Shown one piece after another: positions 47,109 through 56,263 of a DNA stretch of 64,000 nt. The number at the start of each line of letters is the position of its first letter. The stretch's first letter is position 1. The notes beneath the pieces were generated by a model. That model did no database searches. It was not told the DNA's origin and worked only from the letters and a program-made list of their open reading frames with translations. The stretch comes from Rhodobiaceae bacterium UBA4490. GTDB taxonomy: Bacteria; Pseudomonadota; Alphaproteobacteria; Parvibaculales; Parvibaculaceae. The position numbers were made by a program, and so were the translations under genes. The stretch is from contig DGNO01000004.1 in the NCBI GenBank assembly GCA_002389665.1, positions 361,513 to 425,512 of the forward strand. Direction: 5' to 3'.

Positions 47109-47525
47109 ATGCCGCAAAGCGCCGAAGAGACCTACAAACTCTGGCATCAGTTCGTGGAAACGGGCGATGCGAAATTCCTGCCCGCACTCTTTGCCGAGGA
47201 TGCCGTGCTGCGCACACCGGTTTACTGGAAGGAACGCAAAGGCATCGAGGTTTTCGTCATCATGAGCTGCGTGCCCGAAGCGCTCGGCCCCATCACTTAT
47301 GTGCGTGAATGGATCGACGGCAAGGATTGGGCGCTCGAATTTTCCGGCAAGATCGATGATATCGAATTCAAGGGCATCGACCTCATCACGCTGGGCGAGG
47401 ACAATAAGATCAAACTGATCGAAGTCATGCTGCGCCCGCCAAATGCCGGGGCGCTTTTCCGCGCGCGCATGGAAGAGCTGGTGACAAAGGCAAAGGCAGC
47501 GCTCGAAAAAGGCGCGGCTTCTTAA
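47109..47525 (+). CDS. NTF2/SnoaL-like fold protein
   Basis: The product has 138 residues from ATG 47109. The cone-shaped NTF2-like fold is suggested by the N-terminal helix (AEETYKLWHQFVETGDAKFLPALFAEDAVLRTPVYW), followed by alternating strands ending LITLGEDNKIKLIEVMLRPP. Members act as small enzymes or bind small hydrophobic ligands. The residues do not point to a specific one. The 3' end overlaps the convergent serine hydrolase stop by four bases. Confidence 0.8.
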   Translation: MPQSAEETYKLWHQFVETGDAKFLPALFAEDAVLRTPVYWKERKGIEVFVIMSCVPEALGPITYVREWIDGKDWALEFSGKIDDIEFKGIDLITLGEDNKIKLIEVMLRPPNAGALFRARMEELVTKAKAALEKGAAS

Positions 47526-49039
47526 AAAGGAACGGCGGCAGCGGGCAGTTCCCAGCCAGGCTGAAGCCCGAGCACCTGGCCCGCCACTTCCTGCGCGAGC
47601 TTATCGCCATCGGATGAATTAGTGAGAATGACGACGCCGCCCCGGCGCGCCGGGTCGATCACCATAAGCGAGGCGAACCCCGGATTGGCGCCCCATTGCC
47701 AATATGTCTTGCGCCCTTCCGCTTCCCGCATACCGATCCCGAGCCCCCATTCCATATTACTTGTCACGGGGACGGTTTCGCCCATCATCCGCTCGCGCCA
47801 TTCGGTCCCGAGACGGCGCGCCTGAATGAACCCCGCCATGAAGCGTCCAAGATCGCCCGCCGTGCTGCGCAGGGAACTTGCCGCATTGAGCTCGCCCGCC
47901 GGCATGCGCGGCACCGGGATGTGCTGGCTCAAAATTCCCACGCTGAGGCCGATGGCAATGAGAAAGGAGACGGTGCTGACAAGCCGCCCGCTTCCCTCAT
48001 CCCCGCGCGACAGCGTGCCGTCGCGCGGCCCGTGGAAACCGAAAAGCCCGGCCAGAAAACTGACAATGAAATAAAGCACCGCAAGAGCGGCAAGATAGGC
48101 AACCGTGACGATCAGAATAAACGGCATGCGCCCCGTACCGATATAGGGCCAGACCAGCGCCACCGCCGTGACAAAGGCAAGCCCGGCAGGCGGCAAAGCG
48201 TCCGTCCAATAATATTTCGGGCGGTCGAGCGCGAAGCGGTAAAGCGCCCAGCCCGCGCCGATGAAGACGAGGCTCAACGCAAGGAACGGCAGAAGAATGA
48301 TCAGCACCGGCTGCAGCACCGGCACATAGCCGCGCGCCATGTCTCCGAGTGCGCCGGAGGGCAGCGCGAAATAACTCTCGCTCATGCCGAATGGCGCAAA
48401 AACGAGATCGCGCATCACGGTTTGGAAATCCGCCGCCGCGATTTCTTCCACCGCATGCTGGAGATACATATAGCCGATGCCGGAATAGGAAAACTTGCGC
48501 CCCGGCGCAAAGGCGAGCTCGCTATCGGGCGCTGCGATATTGTTGCCGAGGCCGGACGTGTGGGTGAGCAATTGGCGCACCGTCAGCGCGGAAACATCCC
48601 CCCCTTCCATCGGCCAGGGTCTGGGCAGCGCTTTTTCGAGCGGCGCATCGAGGGGCAGGAAACCCTCCCGCGCCAGAATGAGAATGCCGTAAGCGCTGAC
48701 GCTTTTGCCGAGCGAGGCTGCCTCGAAAAGCGTTTCCTTCCGCACCGGCGCGCCGTTCCATGTATCGGCAACACCGAACGTGCCTTCATAGACAAGCTGC
48801 CCGTCCCGCACCACGGCAATCGCCGCGCCCGGCACATCGAGTTCGGCAAGGCGGCGGGGCACGTAAAGCTCCATCGCCTGCACCATTTCCTCCTGCGGCC
48901 AGGAGAGCATGCCTTGATCGTCGCGGTAGCGGTCGGCCGCGGCAGGAGAAAGGGAAAATGCGAAACAAAAGAAAGCGAGGGCGGAAAGCGCAACCTCTTT
49001 GAAGACTGCCGAAGAAATCCGCTGCATAAGCCCCCTCAT
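47522..49039 (-). CDS. Beta-lactamase-family serine hydrolase with inserted membrane domain
   Basis: The product has 505 residues from ATG 49039; ATG 49027 is nearly as good. A signal peptide ends at about 34 (AAADRY). The SxxK motif is in ASLGKSVSAYG and the Tyr motif is YSGIGYMYLQHAV. At about 235-385 the fold is interrupted by four or five membrane helices (LIILLPFLALSLVFIGAGWALY onward). After these the fold resumes with AASSLRSTAGDLGRFMAGF and ends WQWGANPGFASLMVIDP, where His of the third motif is replaced by Trp. It is probably a periplasmic membrane-bound peptidase or esterase. Confidence 0.88.
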   Translation of the reverse strand: MRGLMQRISSAVFKEVALSALAFFCFAFSLSPAAADRYRDDQGMLSWPQEEMVQAMELYVPRRLAELDVPGAAIAVVRDGQLVYEGTFGVADTWNGAPVRKETLFEAASLGKSVSAYGILILAREGFLPLDAPLEKALPRPWPMEGGDVSALTVRQLLTHTSGLGNNIAAPDSELAFAPGRKFSYSGIGYMYLQHAVEEIAAADFQTVMRDLVFAPFGMSESYFALPSGALGDMARGYVPVLQPVLIILLPFLALSLVFIGAGWALYRFALDRPKYYWTDALPPAGLAFVTAVALVWPYIGTGRMPFILIVTVAYLAALAVLYFIVSFLAGLFGFHGPRDGTLSRGDEGSGRLVSTVSFLIAIGLSVGILSQHIPVPRMPAGELNAASSLRSTAGDLGRFMAGFIQARRLGTEWRERMMGETVPVTSNMEWGLGIGMREAEGRKTYWQWGANPGFASLMVIDPARRGGVVILTNSSDGDKLAQEVAGQVLGLQPGWELPAAAVPF

Positions 49040-49058
49040 CCTTGCCCCCGGGTACCGT

Positions 49059-50060
49059 TCAATCGATCGGCATGCGCGGGATTTGAAAATTAAGCCGCAG
49101 CGCATCGATCTTCTGGCGCAGCTCCGGCTCAAGCACGCCTGCCTCCGCCGCCTTGGCGCAGGCGCGCAGCTCCTCGCGGTTCTTCACCCCGAGCACGACC
49201 GTATCCACACCGTCCATGGAAAGCGCATAGCGGTGCGCAATAATCGCCGGGTCTTCTCCAAGCTCCGCGCAAAGCTTGCGGAAGGGCGCGGCTTTTTCAA
49301 AATCGCGCATTTCGGGATGATCCGCCGGCAGCTCCCGGTCGAGCGCTTCGGTCAGCGCGCCGGCCTGCACGGCCCGGATACCCATCACGCCGACGCCGTT
49401 ATTCTTGGCCGTGCGGATGATGTTGCGCGGCTCCGGTGGCTCGTCATAGCGGCGCATGGAGCCGGCGGAATCGAGCAGATTGGTCACGGCCTGCACGGCG
49501 GCGGGTTTTTCATCATGGCGCAGCGCGTCCATGATGGATTTCGGCAGGCCCGTGCCCGTGATCCCCCAATCTGTGATCAGCCCTTGCGCTTTCAGCTTCG
49601 CCATCGCCGGAATGACGGTATCGACATAAAGGCTCCAGCGCGTCGCCCAGCGGTCCTGGTTTTCCGGATCGTCCTTATAGACGTAATCGTCCGGGCAAAT
49701 ATTCGTGTGAAGGAAAAAGAGGTCCACCTGTTCCAGCTTCATCGCTTCCAGGCTGCGCTGCAGCGAGCGTTCGAATTTGCCCTGCACCTCTTCGCTCGGG
49801 CGCGAGCCGAGAAAGCATTTCGTCGTCACCCGCGCGCCGCCCGGCAATTTGCCGCCAAAGGCTTCCCCGATCACAGCTTCCGCTTCCCCGCGCCCGTAAA
49901 GCGGGGCCATATCGAACAGCGTAATGCCGAGATCGGCCGCCTCACGCGCCGTTGCCACCGCCTCTTTACGGTCCGTTTCGCCCCAGACTTGGCCTAGCCC
50001 CCCGCCCCCGAGGGTAAGCAGGCTGACGGGCCAAAGCGAGCCGAGCATACGCTGTTCCAT
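49059..50060 (-). CDS. Aldo/keto reductase family protein
   Basis: The product has 333 residues. TIM-barrel AKR: Asp50 and Tyr55 in TLFDMAPLYGRGEAE, the Lys in VTTKCF, and the His in DLFFLHTNICPDDYVYKD. It resembles the pyridoxal or L-galactose dehydrogenase-like group by the long LHTN loop. It is NAD(P)H-dependent and cytosolic, with unknown substrate. It lies 31 bases after folD and 19 bases before the next gene, all on the minus strand. Confidence 0.9.
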   Translation of the reverse strand: MEQRMLGSLWPVSLLTLGGGGLGQVWGETDRKEAVATAREAADLGITLFDMAPLYGRGEAEAVIGEAFGGKLPGGARVTTKCFLGSRPSEEVQGKFERSLQRSLEAMKLEQVDLFFLHTNICPDDYVYKDDPENQDRWATRWSLYVDTVIPAMAKLKAQGLITDWGITGTGLPKSIMDALRHDEKPAAVQAVTNLLDSAGSMRRYDEPPEPRNIIRTAKNNGVGVMGIRAVQAGALTEALDRELPADHPEMRDFEKAAPFRKLCAELGEDPAIIAHRYALSMDGVDTVVLGVKNREELRACAKAAEAGVLEPELRQKIDALRLNFQIPRMPID

Positions 50061-50091
50061 ATCGATGAGCCTTTCTTACAGTCCGTCTGGC

Positions 50092-51003
50092 TTACAGTCC
50101 TTCTGGCGCGGCGATCCCGGCTTGGCGGCAGGCGGCAATGAGCGTGTTGTGCAAGAGACAGGCAATCGTCATGGGGCCGACGCCGCCGGGCACCGGCGTA
50201 ATCGCGCCGGCCACTTCCTTGGCCGCCTCGAAATCCACATCGCCCACAAGGCGGGTCTTGCCTTCGCCTTTTTCCGGCGCGGGAATGCGGTTCATGCCGA
50301 CATCGATGACGGTCGCGCCAGGCTTCACCCAGTCGCCTTTCACCATCTGCGCGCGCCCGACGGCGGCAACGAGAATATCCGCGCCCGCGGCCACTTTGGC
50401 GAGATCCGCCGTGCGCGAATGGGCGATGGTGACGGTGCAGTTCTCTTTCAAGAGAAGCTGCGCCACCGGCTTGCCGACAAGATTGGAGCGGCCGATCACC
50501 ACGGCATTCTTGCCCGCAATATCCGCCATCACATCCTTGATCAGCATCAGGCAGCCAAGCGGCGTGCAGGAGACAAGCCCGTCAAGCCCGCTGGCAAGGC
50601 GCCCGGCATTCACGGGATGCAACCCGTCCACGTCCTTGTCCGGTGAAATCGTATCGATGACTTTCTGCTGGCTGATCTGATCCGGCACCGGGAATTGCAC
50701 AAGAATACCGTGTACGGACGGGTCGGCGTTGAGCTCACGCACTTTCGCAAGCAAGTCTTCTTCGTTCGTGTCCGCAGGCAGTTTGAACTCGAAAGAGTTC
50801 ATGCCCACTTCCTTCGTCGCGATGCCCTTGTTGCGGACATAGACCTCGCTCGCCGGGTCGTTGCCCACCAGCACCACCGCAAGGCCCGGCGTCAGCCCGT
50901 GGTCTTTTTGAAGCCGCGCCACATGCTCGCCGATGCGCCCGCGCAGGCCCGCCGCATAAGCTTTGCCGTCGATGATCCGTGCCGTCATCCCGTCTTCCGT
51001 CAT
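50092..51003 (-). CDS. folD: Bifunctional methylenetetrahydrofolate dehydrogenase/cyclohydrolase FolD
   Basis: The product has 303 residues. The catalytic Lys lies in [49 protein letters not shown] is the family signature, and [18 protein letters not shown] binds NADP. The end [18 protein letters not shown] is characteristic. It interconverts one-carbon folates in the cytosol. ATG 51003 overlaps the yggU stop (ATGA), and ATG 50988 is the alternative start. Confidence 0.97.
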   Translation of the reverse strand: MTEDGMTARIIDGKAYAAGLRGRIGEHVARLQKDHGLTPGLAVVLVGNDPASEVYVRNKGIATKEVGMNSFEFKLPADTNEEDLLAKVRELNADPSVHGILVQFPVPDQISQQKVIDTISPDKDVDGLHPVNAGRLASGLDGLVSCTPLGCLMLIKDVMADIAGKNAVVIGRSNLVGKPVAQLLLKENCTVTIAHSRTADLAKVAAGADILVAAVGRAQMVKGDWVKPGATVIDVGMNRIPAPEKGEGKTRLVGDVDFEAAKEVAGAITPVPGGVGPMTIACLLHNTLIAACRQAGIAAPEGL

Positions 51004-51356
51004 TTCTTTCTGGCGGCCGCCTCGAGCCGGGCTTGCAAAGCCCCGCTCTCTTCCAGCTGCGCATCTTCAATCAACACCACTTTCGTGCGGCCCGTTTCCC
51101 CGCTTAAAACACGAAGACGCCCGGCAGGCAGACCGAGCGACTTGGCAAGCAGTTTCAAAACGGCGCCGTTCGCTTTTCCCTTTTCCGGCGCCGCGCTGAC
51201 ACGCAGCCGCAGGAGAGGCGCCCCGTCCGCATCTTCCTCCCAGCCGTCTATCTGGCTGGCCTTTGCCCCCGGCACCACTTTTAAAGTAAGCGCGAGGCCG
51301 TCCGGGTGGGCGCGCAGGCCCGCGCCCTTTTCCTCTTCTCCGGCCAGCCCGCTCAA
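51000..51356 (-). CDS. yggU: DUF167 (YggU) family protein
   Basis: About 118 residues from TTG 51356, which overlaps the yggT stop (TTGA). No ATG fits, and the longer upstream frame lies over yggT and the tRNA. Family features are [20 protein letters not shown] and [48 protein letters not shown], the DUF167 fold. Its function is unknown; it is widely paired with yggT. The rare start points to coupling. Confidence 0.85.
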   Translation of the reverse strand: MSGLAGEEEKGAGLRAHPDGLALTLKVVPGAKASQIDGWEEDADGAPLLRLRVSAAPEKGKANGAVLKLLAKSLGLPAGRLRVLSGETGRTKVVLIEDAQLEESGALQARLEAAARKK

Positions 51357-51646
51357 TAGCCCATCAGCGCCGGGGCGACATAATAGGCAATGATGTCCTG
51401 CAGCAGGATAAGGCCCAGAATGAGCACGACGGGCGAGAGGTCGAGCCCGCCCAGATCCGGCAAGACCCGGCGGATCGGCCGCATGGCAGGTTCCGTCATC
51501 CGGTAGAGCATATCGGCCACCGTGAAGACGAAACGGTTCTGCGTGTTCACCACATTGAAGGCGATGAGCCAGCTTAAGATGGCGCTCGCGATCACGATCC
51601 AGATGTAAAGCTGAATAACGAGCATGATGATATTGAGAAAGGGCAT
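51353..51646 (-). CDS. yggT: YggT family integral membrane protein
   Basis: The product has 97 residues. It has two long membrane helices (about 6-28 and 72-92) around the conserved FTVADMLYRMTEPAMRPIRRVLPDLGGLDLSPVVLIL. YggT proteins are small membrane proteins tied to osmotic or division roles in some bacteria. It is the first gene of the yggT-yggU-folD-AKR run on the minus strand. Confidence 0.92.
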   Translation of the reverse strand: MPFLNIIMLVIQLYIWIVIASAILSWLIAFNVVNTQNRFVFTVADMLYRMTEPAMRPIRRVLPDLGGLDLSPVVLILGLILLQDIIAYYVAPALMGY

Positions 51647-51764
51647 ATGCCGCCGCCTTGCGAATCTGTGAGAAAATCCCGAGGGTTAGATGTAAACGCG
51701 CTGGCCCCCTTGCGCAAGATGCCCGCCGCTGCGGGCCGGGCTCTTTCACCCGCCTGCGCGCCTC

Positions 51765-51793
51765 TTGACAGCTCCCGCCTCCCGGCCCTAAAG
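51765..51793 (+). promoter_or_regulatory. Promoter of tRNA-Ala
   Basis: Perfect TTGACA (51765-51770), 17 bases, and CTAAAG (51788-51793), with the tRNA 31 bases downstream. The -10 is weak but spacing and position fit. Confidence 0.5.
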
Positions 51794-51824
51794 AACCCGC
51801 TCCAGGCGCAAACCGCGCCTTTGT

Positions 51825-51900
<76 letters not shown>

Positions 51901-52018
51901 TATCCCCGTCGCATCACGCGCTGACATGGTGATTCTAGCATGAACCACCTTGGAGCCGACAAGCCCTAAATGAGGGAACGGCTGTGATTTAGGCTTGATG
52001 CTTTCCGAAAAGTAAAAA

Positions 52019-52044
52019 CCCCGCAGCGGGAACTGCGGGGCTTT
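52019..52044 (+). terminator. Terminator downstream of tRNA-Ala
   Basis: CCCCGCAG / CTGCGGGG with a six-base loop, followed by CTTTG and preceded by A5. It could end the tRNA transcript or, on the minus strand, act for transcripts from the right. An imperfect inverted repeat AAGCCCTAAAT / ATTTAGGCTT lies just before it (51961-51996). Confidence 0.6.
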
Positions 52045-52150
52045 GAGAAACGCTTTGAATGCGCTCGCCTGAACTGTGAGTGCATTTTAGGCGACGGAAC
52101 CCTGTTGTCAACTGCCTGGGCAGTGCGCAGGGCATTAAGCCGATGCCGAA

Positions 52151-53230
52151 ATGCATATGGAACAAGTAGCTGCAACTGAAACGCACGTCGGACACGAAGC
52201 TGTTCATGCAAGGGGCTTCGCCAAGCGCGCGGAGAATTTCGAGAGCGTGAACATGCTTGCCGAACAGTTTGAGGGGGATCCCCACTACGCATCGATCAGG
52301 GCAGGGTCACTGGTCGGGTCAGCCTTTGTGCTTGTGGAACCGGACTTGCCGGGGAAAGCCGAAAAGGTCCTGCATGTGCTCGTCCAGCACACGCCGCGCG
52401 AGGCCTGGAAGAGCGGCAAGACCATTAAATGCACATTGAGCAATGCACGAATCGCGGGGCTATGCGGAATCAACAAGCGCAGCGTTGTGCGCCTGCTGGC
52501 CCTGCTGGAAGAGCGCGGCTGGCTGGTGCGCCGCTATACCAGGGCGAATCAGCGCTACGGGGCGGGCGGCATTGACCTGCGCCCCCTCGCCCGGCGCCTG
52601 CCGGAGCTCGAGGCGGCCTATGCGCGGTTCAATGAGGAGCTGAGGGAAGAGCGGGAGCGGCTGCACGAGGAGCGCCTCGATATCCCGGCCCCTGTGGAAA
52701 GTGCAGAGGATCCGGAACCCGGGAAGGTTACCAGTGCATCCAGACATGACATGAGGGACAACCTAAACCTCTACAATAAAACCTCTGGTCTTACAGACCT
52801 TGTACAAGAGCAGGCAGAAGGGTGCCGGCCGTGTCCTCCTCCAGCCCCCTCGCAGACAGAGCCTCTGGCCAGCGACAAGGATCTGGTTTGCCTCATGGCG
52901 GAGGCCTCCCCCACCCTGCAGCGCCAGCTTGAGTCAGCGCATCTGGAGGAGCTGCTTTGCGGAGAACCCTCGCATACGGCCCTGCAGGACGTATCGCGGT
53001 CCATCGGCTGGCTGGTGCGCCAATACGTGCGGATCAGGCCGGACGCCTGGCAGAAAGCCGTCGAGCGGCATGGCTGGGCGGCGCTTGCGGCCGTTCTGGT
53101 GGCCGTGGACCGGCAGGGGATCAAAAACCCCGGGGCCTACCTCTTCTCCATGCTGCAATCCTCGATTTTGAGACAAACGATCCATCACAACCTGCGATCG
53201 CTTTGCAGGCAGGGAGGCGGCAATGCATGA
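52151..53230 (+). CDS. RepC-like plasmid replication initiator
   Basis: The product has 359 residues from ATG 52151; ATG 52157 is also possible. The N-terminal helix-turn-helix is CTLSNARIAGLCGINKRSVVRLLALLEERGWLVRRY (about 97-131). It is followed by GGIDLRPLARRLPELEAAYARFNEELREERERLHEERLDI, a long helix as in RepC. The C-terminal part AALAAVLVAVDRQGIKNPGAYLFSML matches the RepC end. Between the domains is an AT-rich hinge (about 200-220). RepC of repABC plasmids starts replication within its own gene. No ParA or ParB (RepA/RepB) gene is here, so this is an orphan initiator, probably from an integrated plasmid. Confidence 0.78.
   Translation: MHMEQVAATETHVGHEAVHARGFAKRAENFESVNMLAEQFEGDPHYASIRAGSLVGSAFVLVEPDLPGKAEKVLHVLVQHTPREAWKSGKTIKCTLSNARIAGLCGINKRSVVRLLALLEERGWLVRRYTRANQRYGAGGIDLRPLARRLPELEAAYARFNEELREERERLHEERLDIPAPVESAEDPEPGKVTSASRHDMRDNLNLYNKTSGLTDLVQEQAEGCRPCPPPAPSQTEPLASDKDLVCLMAEASPTLQRQLESAHLEELLCGEPSHTALQDVSRSIGWLVRQYVRIRPDAWQKAVERHGWAALAAVLVAVDRQGIKNPGAYLFSMLQSSILRQTIHHNLRSLCRQGGGNA
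52740..52806. other. AT-rich segment inside the repC-like gene, possible origin
   Basis: Around 52745-52800 the sequence drops well below the surrounding GC level (for example CTCTACAATAAAACCTCTGG). In repABC plasmids the replication origin lies in an AT-rich stretch within repC, between the two domains, exactly where this one is. No iterons are visible. Confidence 0.35.
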
Positions 53231-53681
53231 GCTTGAGCATATGCTGCGCGTGGTGAATCCTCAGCTTGAGCTGATGCGGATGCTGGTGCTGACTTTCTCC
53301 AAGGTCTCCCGCTGGCAATCCGATGAGGAATGGCACCTTTTGACGCTTCTGGTAACGCTCGAAGAGGATCAGGAGAAGTGGCGCCGCCGGGACCTGGTGA
53401 TTCCGGCACGGCTTCGGTATTGGAGCGGGCTACACCGCAAGACACCCAAAGCGATCCGCCGCACACTGCGCCGTCTCGAGCGGCGGCGATGGCTGAGATG
53501 CATCTACGACCGCTCAGGCAAGAACCTTGTGGCGGTCGATCTGGACCCGGTTCTGCAGCGCCTGCCCCTGCTCTGGGAGCTTGAGGAGCCGCCTACCGAG
53601 GAGCGGGCGGAGGAGAAGGCCTGGATCGATGCCATTCTGCGCGAGATGGCGCGTAGCGGGCCGGAACGGCCGGTTGGCTGA
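53223..53681 (+). CDS. Winged-helix-like accessory protein, possibly replication-linked
   Basis: The product has 152 residues. Its ATG overlaps the repC-like stop by eight bases, indicating coupling. It contains a probable helix-turn-helix, DLVIPARLRYWSGLHRKTPKAIRRTLRRLERRRWLRCIYD (about 59-98), with very basic recognition helices and an acidic C-terminal half. The helix pattern is like the N-terminal part of RepC. It may regulate or assist the initiator. No family name is recognised. Confidence 0.65.
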   Translation: MHELEHMLRVVNPQLELMRMLVLTFSKVSRWQSDEEWHLLTLLVTLEEDQEKWRRRDLVIPARLRYWSGLHRKTPKAIRRTLRRLERRRWLRCIYDRSGKNLVAVDLDPVLQRLPLLWELEEPPTEERAEEKAWIDAILREMARSGPERPVG

Positions 53682-53993
53682 TTATTTCTCATCCAGCCTC
53701 TTGCCCCATGCCTCGCCTATGCGTCGTCGTGCTGCTTGCCGCGATCTGGTCAGCAATTCCGCTGTCGGGCTCATGTCAGCTGCGCCTCACATCGGGCTGT
53801 CCGTCCCGGCTTGTCTGCTTGGGCGCTCCCGTGCCGGTGCTCAACCCCAAAGAGGCGCCCCGTGTTGCGGCCGTTCCGGCCGCTGCCCGCGCCAGGCGCC
53901 ATTTTGAGGCCGCTCCTGCCGTCGCTTGAGCCCCGTCCCGCTGTCCGCCCTTCCGGCAGCCATAGACGGACACCCCATTCGATGGAGACGAAC
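53682..53993. other. Non-coding gap after the replication genes
   Basis: This 312-bp stretch has no gene I can support. An ORF from 53708 starts with a signal-like run (VVVLLAAIWSAIPLSGS) but lacks an RBS and turns into low-complexity sequence. GGCCGTTCCGGCC (53869-53881) is a short perfect hairpin. The RBS of the next gene (GGAG, 53983-53986) ends the gap. Confidence 0.4.
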
Positions 53994-54179
53994 ATGAGCA
54001 ACAAACCGACACACCGCGTCTTTCAGGTGATCGAAACCGGCAAGGGCAAGAAGTTCTGGAACCGCATTGGCGGCGCCTGGGAGCATGAAGACGGCGACGG
54101 CTTCAATCTGAGCCTGAACAGCTTTCCTCTCGACGGCCGCATGGTCATCCGCCGCATCGAGAAAGACGACGAGGAATGA
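53994..54179 (+). CDS. Small plasmid-type protein of unknown function
   Basis: The product has 61 residues from ATG 53994 (GGAG 8 bases upstream). The sequence VFQVIETGKGKKFWNRIGGAWEHEDGDGFNLSL is a compact beta domain. I know it as a frequent uncharacterised small protein of alphaproteobacterial plasmids and integrated elements. The acidic end is EKDDEE. No function has been reported. It supports the plasmid origin of this region. Confidence 0.75.
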   Translation: MSNKPTHRVFQVIETGKGKKFWNRIGGAWEHEDGDGFNLSLNSFPLDGRMVIRRIEKDDEE

Positions 54180-54217
54180 TCAGAGCCTGGCCCCGGAGCT
54201 TGTCTCCGGGGCAGTTT

Positions 54218-55888
54218 CTAATCTCCCGGTACTGCCAGATATGTGTTGCGCAGAACTGAGCGTGCGGGCGCCGGACGCTTAATAACCTCTCCCGAAGATG
54301 TCTTGCCGACATACGGCCAATCAGCATGAACGCGCATGTAAAACTGAAGCCATTGTGCAGGCGGTTTGAACATGATTTCAACGTGCTCACCCGTCCGCTT
54401 GTCCGTTATCGGCGTGCACACAATCTTGTCCGTGATTAAATGCAAAAGCATCCGAATTGATGCAGCATATTTGCGATTACCCCACTCATATCCAATCACA
54501 TCGACCGCGCGCACAAGGTGACGCTTGATTGTGGTTGTCGATACGCCAGCCTTTGGCACTGGCGGCAATGCCAAAATATAATCACGTCGCTCCTGCAGCT
54601 CCGTCAGCCGATTATAGTCAACTTTGACGCCATGCTCGATAGCATCCAGAAGCCTGGCAATACGAAGCTCAAGCGCTGCCGCCTCCTTTTCCAGCTCACG
54701 CCGCTCTCTTAGCTCTCGTTCAATACCGCCCGAAAACATCGCATTCCAATCATCGACACTGGCAATAAAGTTGGAAAGTTCAGCAAGAAACACCGACGCG
54801 AGCCGGTCCTCTCGCCATCCACGCGAGTTTTTGCATTTCTTCTCAAACCTATGCGTCACACAAACATATCTTGTGCTGTTAGCCAGGTTCTTTATACCAC
54901 CACACCATCCACACTTGACCAATCCCGTCAGAGGGCGAACATTTTTCGCACCCTTGACGGGCACCTTATGCCGCCTAACAGAAGCCTTATTGGAAACACT
55001 TCGATTTCGCCGCCGCTCTCCAATAATCTTCTGCGCCTTTGACCAAAGACCATCAGAAACAATCCGCAATTCTGGAACCGGCACCTTGACCCAATCTCCG
55101 ATTGGATTGACAACATACTTTTTCCGCCCGGTGCGCGGATCCATGACTCGATGCGTTCGGTTATATACCAGCAATCCACGATAAAGATCATTATACAGAA
55201 TGCCGCGAAATCGGCTTGCCTCCCCACTTATCGCAGCCGTACGCCACAATTTTCCACTCGGCGAGGGAATGCCCTCATCATTCAGCGACTGCACGATCTG
55301 CCTGACAGGGACACCGGAGGTAAATTCTTCAAAAATTCGGCGCACAATCACAGCCTGATTTGGATCCACCTCGCGCAGGCCATTTACATATTTACCGCGC
55401 TCATCCACAACCCCGCGAACCGCTCTATATCCATAAGCCACACTTGAGGTTGCCCTTCCGGCCGCCGCTATCGCTCTATGTGCTCTGCGCACTTTGTCTT
55501 TCATGTCGCGCAGATAAAGCGCATTCATCGTTCCTTTGAAGCCAACATGCAGATCACTCACCTCACCCTCGTGTGCCGTCCAAACCTTTACGCCATAATG
55601 CTGCAAAAGCTCATAGATCGACGCAATGTCCGACAGGGATCGCGATATACGGTCAAGCCCTTCAGCAACAATAAGATCAATGTCACGGTTTTCCGCAGCT
55701 TCAAGCAAAGCAGTTAAGCCAGGGCGCGACATTGTTGAGCCAGAAAGCGCCGCATCACTAAAGACAGCTTTGGCTTTCGCTTCGCCGAAATGACGCTCCA
55801 TCAAGGAGGTACAAAGGGCAACCTGATCCTCAATGGATGCAGGATTCTGAAGGTCACTCGAATATCGAGCGTAGATTGCAATGCGCAT
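54218..55888 (-). CDS. Large serine recombinase
   Basis: The product has 556 residues from ATG 55888. The resolvase catalytic domain begins MRIAIYARYSSDLQNPASIEDQ, with the nucleophile Ser10 or Ser11. Arginines lie in DLIVAEGLDRISRSLSDIA and in a Recombinase domain VDPNQAVIVRRIFEEFTSGVPVRQIVQSLNDEGIPSPSG. A zinc ribbon (CGWCGGIKN...CVTHRFEKKC) and a coiled coil (about 385-430) follow. Such enzymes integrate and excise mobile elements at short att sites. Codon use and GC are clearly lower than in neighbours, so the gene is a recent arrival. It usually sits at one end of its element. Confidence 0.93.
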   Translation of the reverse strand: MRIAIYARYSSDLQNPASIEDQVALCTSLMERHFGEAKAKAVFSDAALSGSTMSRPGLTALLEAAENRDIDLIVAEGLDRISRSLSDIASIYELLQHYGVKVWTAHEGEVSDLHVGFKGTMNALYLRDMKDKVRRAHRAIAAAGRATSSVAYGYRAVRGVVDERGKYVNGLREVDPNQAVIVRRIFEEFTSGVPVRQIVQSLNDEGIPSPSGKLWRTAAISGEASRFRGILYNDLYRGLLVYNRTHRVMDPRTGRKKYVVNPIGDWVKVPVPELRIVSDGLWSKAQKIIGERRRNRSVSNKASVRRHKVPVKGAKNVRPLTGLVKCGWCGGIKNLANSTRYVCVTHRFEKKCKNSRGWREDRLASVFLAELSNFIASVDDWNAMFSGGIERELRERRELEKEAAALELRIARLLDAIEHGVKVDYNRLTELQERRDYILALPPVPKAGVSTTTIKRHLVRAVDVIGYEWGNRKYAASIRMLLHLITDKIVCTPITDKRTGEHVEIMFKPPAQWLQFYMRVHADWPYVGKTSSGEVIKRPAPARSVLRNTYLAVPGD

Positions 55889-56263
55889 GGCTTCACCGGC
55901 CCGGATTACGCTGGGCCACAACTTGCTTTTGATGTGATGCCTGGCTCATGCAGCGGGGGTATGAGCTGGGGACGTGATCCTAAATAAGCGATTCCGCTCT
56001 GATAGGGAAGATAGCCACCAAACAAACCCACCATTGCTTTCGAAATTTTCTAAGCACGCTTTCCCGAACCCATTGAACGAGTTTGCACAAGATTGAATGT
56101 GCTTGCATGAGTTTGCATATCATTGCACGAGATCACGGTCCGTTGCGCACGATATAGGCAGCACACCAGAAAGTGTTCAGAGCTATTCCCATGAGGAGTT
56201 CGCACTTGCGACCGTTAGCCACAGCAAAGGACTCATATTGCTTTTGGCGGGCTGCTGCGCATA
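55889..56263. other. Intergenic region between the recombinase and metal-efflux operon
   Basis: This 375-bp stretch has no gene. It holds the left decanucleotide repeat array (56073-56152) and AT-rich sequence around 56000-56060. Since large serine recombinases usually lie beside their attachment site, one end of the element may be within 55890-56072. The promoter for the czc operon must lie between 56153 and 56263. Confidence 0.4.
56073..56152 (+). repeat. Left array of phased 10-bp repeats
   Basis: Eight consecutive 10-base units can be laid out, for example TTGAACGAGT, TTGCACAAGA, TTGCATGAGT and TTGCACGAGA. The consensus is near TTGCACGAGT; unit seven is degenerate. A second array with the same consensus and orientation is at 62214-62283, on the other side of the metal-efflux genes. 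Confidence 0.7.

Noticed and set aside
47696..49093. 465-codon plus-strand frame opposite the serine hydrolase
   Set aside because: Shadow frame; the minus-strand protein has a signal peptide, SxxK and membrane helices.
53708..53929. Short plus-strand ORF with signal-like N-terminus
   Set aside because: No RBS, and the rest is low-complexity sequence without homology clues.
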